Below are positions 5,289-5,966 of a stretch of DNA of 5,966 bases, in pieces. The translations under genes and the position numbers were made by a program. Below the pieces are notes generated by a model that was not told the DNA's origin, ran no database searches, and worked only from the letters and a program-made list of their open reading frames with translations. Each line of letters starts with the position of its first letter. Positions within the stretch are counted from its first letter, which is position 1. Origin of the DNA: Lachnospiraceae bacterium (GTDB lineage Bacteria; Bacillota_A; Clostridia; Lachnospirales; Lachnospiraceae); contig JAILPG010000261.1 in the NCBI GenBank assembly GCA_024699595.1, forward strand, positions 1 through 5,966. The letters run 5' to 3'.

Positions 5289-5966
5289 ATGAACAAAGAA
5301 CAACTTCACCGCTACATTGAAAACAGCACAGGCAATGAGTCAAATATCTGCCAGATATACGTACTTAGGGGTACTGAGGCAGTGTATGACGACTGCTGGC
5401 ATGGCTTTAAGACCGAAGATGCAATGAATGTCAATTCCGTGACGAAAGGCGTGGTGGCGCTGCTTGCAGGGATCGCACTTGATAAGGGATGCATAAAGAG
5501 CATCGATCAGAAAGTTATGGATTTTTTCCCGGATTACTCTGTAAAGCGCGGTGAGAAGACTATCTATGACGTTACGGTCAGACACCTGCTTACAATGACA
5601 GCCCCGTACAAGGGGAAGTCGGAGCCGTGGAAAAAAGTATGCACTTCACAGGACTGGACGCTAACAACGCTTGATTACCTTGGGGGACGGAAGGGGATCA
5701 CGGGAGAATTCAGATATGCAACACTTGGCATTCAGATCCTTGTCGGGATAATCGAGAGATCAACCGGGGAAAAATGCATCGATTTTGCAAATAAGAACCT
5801 GTTTGATCCGCTCGAGCTTCACAGACGTATTCTGCACGGAGACAGTTCCAAAGAAGACCAGTTTGATTTCTTCATGAACAAGAATCCCAGAAAATATGAA
5901 TGGTACTGCGATCCTCAGAAAACAGTCACTGCGGGCTGGGGATTATGCATGTCGGCAAGAGATATG
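5289..5966 (+). CDS. Beta-lactamase-family serine hydrolase, N-terminal part (runs off the window)
   Basis: The frame is open for 226 codons from ATG 5289 to the window edge, without a stop. It belongs to the beta-lactamase/penicillin-binding-protein-like serine hydrolases (class C fold, PF00144 type). The SxxK motif is SVTK (50-53) with the nucleophile Ser50 (codon 5436-5438) and Lys53, followed by a hydrophobic helix. A typical VRHLLTMTAP segment is at 97-106. The second motif, usually Y-x-N, reads YAT (143-145) within FRYATLGIQ, and the block usually written aGGL reads AGWGL (215-219). The third motif (KTG/HxG) would lie beyond the window. There is no signal peptide or membrane anchor at the N-terminus, so a cytoplasmic esterase or peptidase-like role is more likely than cell-wall or antibiotic hydrolysis; the substrate is unknown. 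The ATG is chosen because AAGAAGAGG lies 8 nt upstream, inside the preceding hairpin. Its relation to tryptophan synthesis is unclear. Confidence 0.88.
   Translation, partial: MNKEQLHRYIENSTGNESNICQIYVLRGTEAVYDDCWHGFKTEDAMNVNSVTKGVVALLAGIALDKGCIKSIDQKVMDFFPDYSVKRGEKTIYDVTVRHLLTMTAPYKGKSEPWKKVCTSQDWTLTTLDYLGGRKGITGEFRYATLGIQILVGIIERSTGEKCIDFANKNLFDPLELHRRILHGDSSKEDQFDFFMNKNPRKYEWYCDPQKTVTAGWGLCMSARDM

Noticed and set aside
1..5966. CRISPR array, insertion sequence, tRNA or rRNA genes, or phage/defence genes
   Set aside because: No spaced direct-repeat array, transposase, terminal inverted repeats, tRNA cloverleaf or rRNA-like stretch was seen; apart from the upstream fragment, every gene is a housekeeping or hydrolase family.

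Overview
The window looks like a chromosomal segment from a Clostridia-class Firmicute, most likely a Lachnospiraceae-type anaerobe. The evidence is a T-box leader controlling an amino-acid operon, strong GGAGG-type ribosome binding sites, moderate GC, and the protein wording of TrpD, TrpA and the downstream serine hydrolase. The genus cannot be fixed from sequence reading alone.

Layout. Positions 1-250 hold the 3' end of an unrecognised plus-strand gene. Positions 251-760 are non-coding and packed with regulation: a GC-rich inverted and direct repeat just after the upstream stop, a good sigma-A-type promoter (TTGACA, 17-nt spacer, TATATT), a small 5'-terminal hairpin, and a complete tryptophan-type T-box riboswitch. 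The T-box has Stem I with a TGG specifier, a T-box bulge with TGGC, an antiterminator and a competing intrinsic terminator. Positions 761-5158 are a compact operon trpD-trpC-trpF-trpB-trpA. trpC/F, trpF/B and trpB/A overlap by 4, 4 and 8 nt; trpD and trpC are separated by 43 nt containing a small hairpin. Positions 5159-5288 are an intergenic spacer ending in a 12-bp perfect hairpin plus T-run. Positions 5289-5966 hold the N-terminal 226 codons of a beta-lactamase-fold serine hydrolase that runs off the window.

How it works together. TrpD, TrpF, TrpC and TrpA/TrpB carry anthranilate through PRA, CdRP and indole-glycerol phosphate to tryptophan. When uncharged tRNA(Trp) accumulates, it should bind the TGG specifier and the T-box bulge, stabilise the antiterminator and switch on all five genes. 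The anthranilate synthase genes (trpE, trpG) are not between the T-box and trpD, so anthranilate supply must be encoded elsewhere or come from outside the cell.

Nothing here amounts to a wholly new system. The points most worth a second look are the trpE/G-less T-box operon, a Glu in place of the catalytic Asp60-equivalent of TrpA, and the terminator-like hairpin whose 3' arm is also the ribosome binding site of the serine hydrolase.
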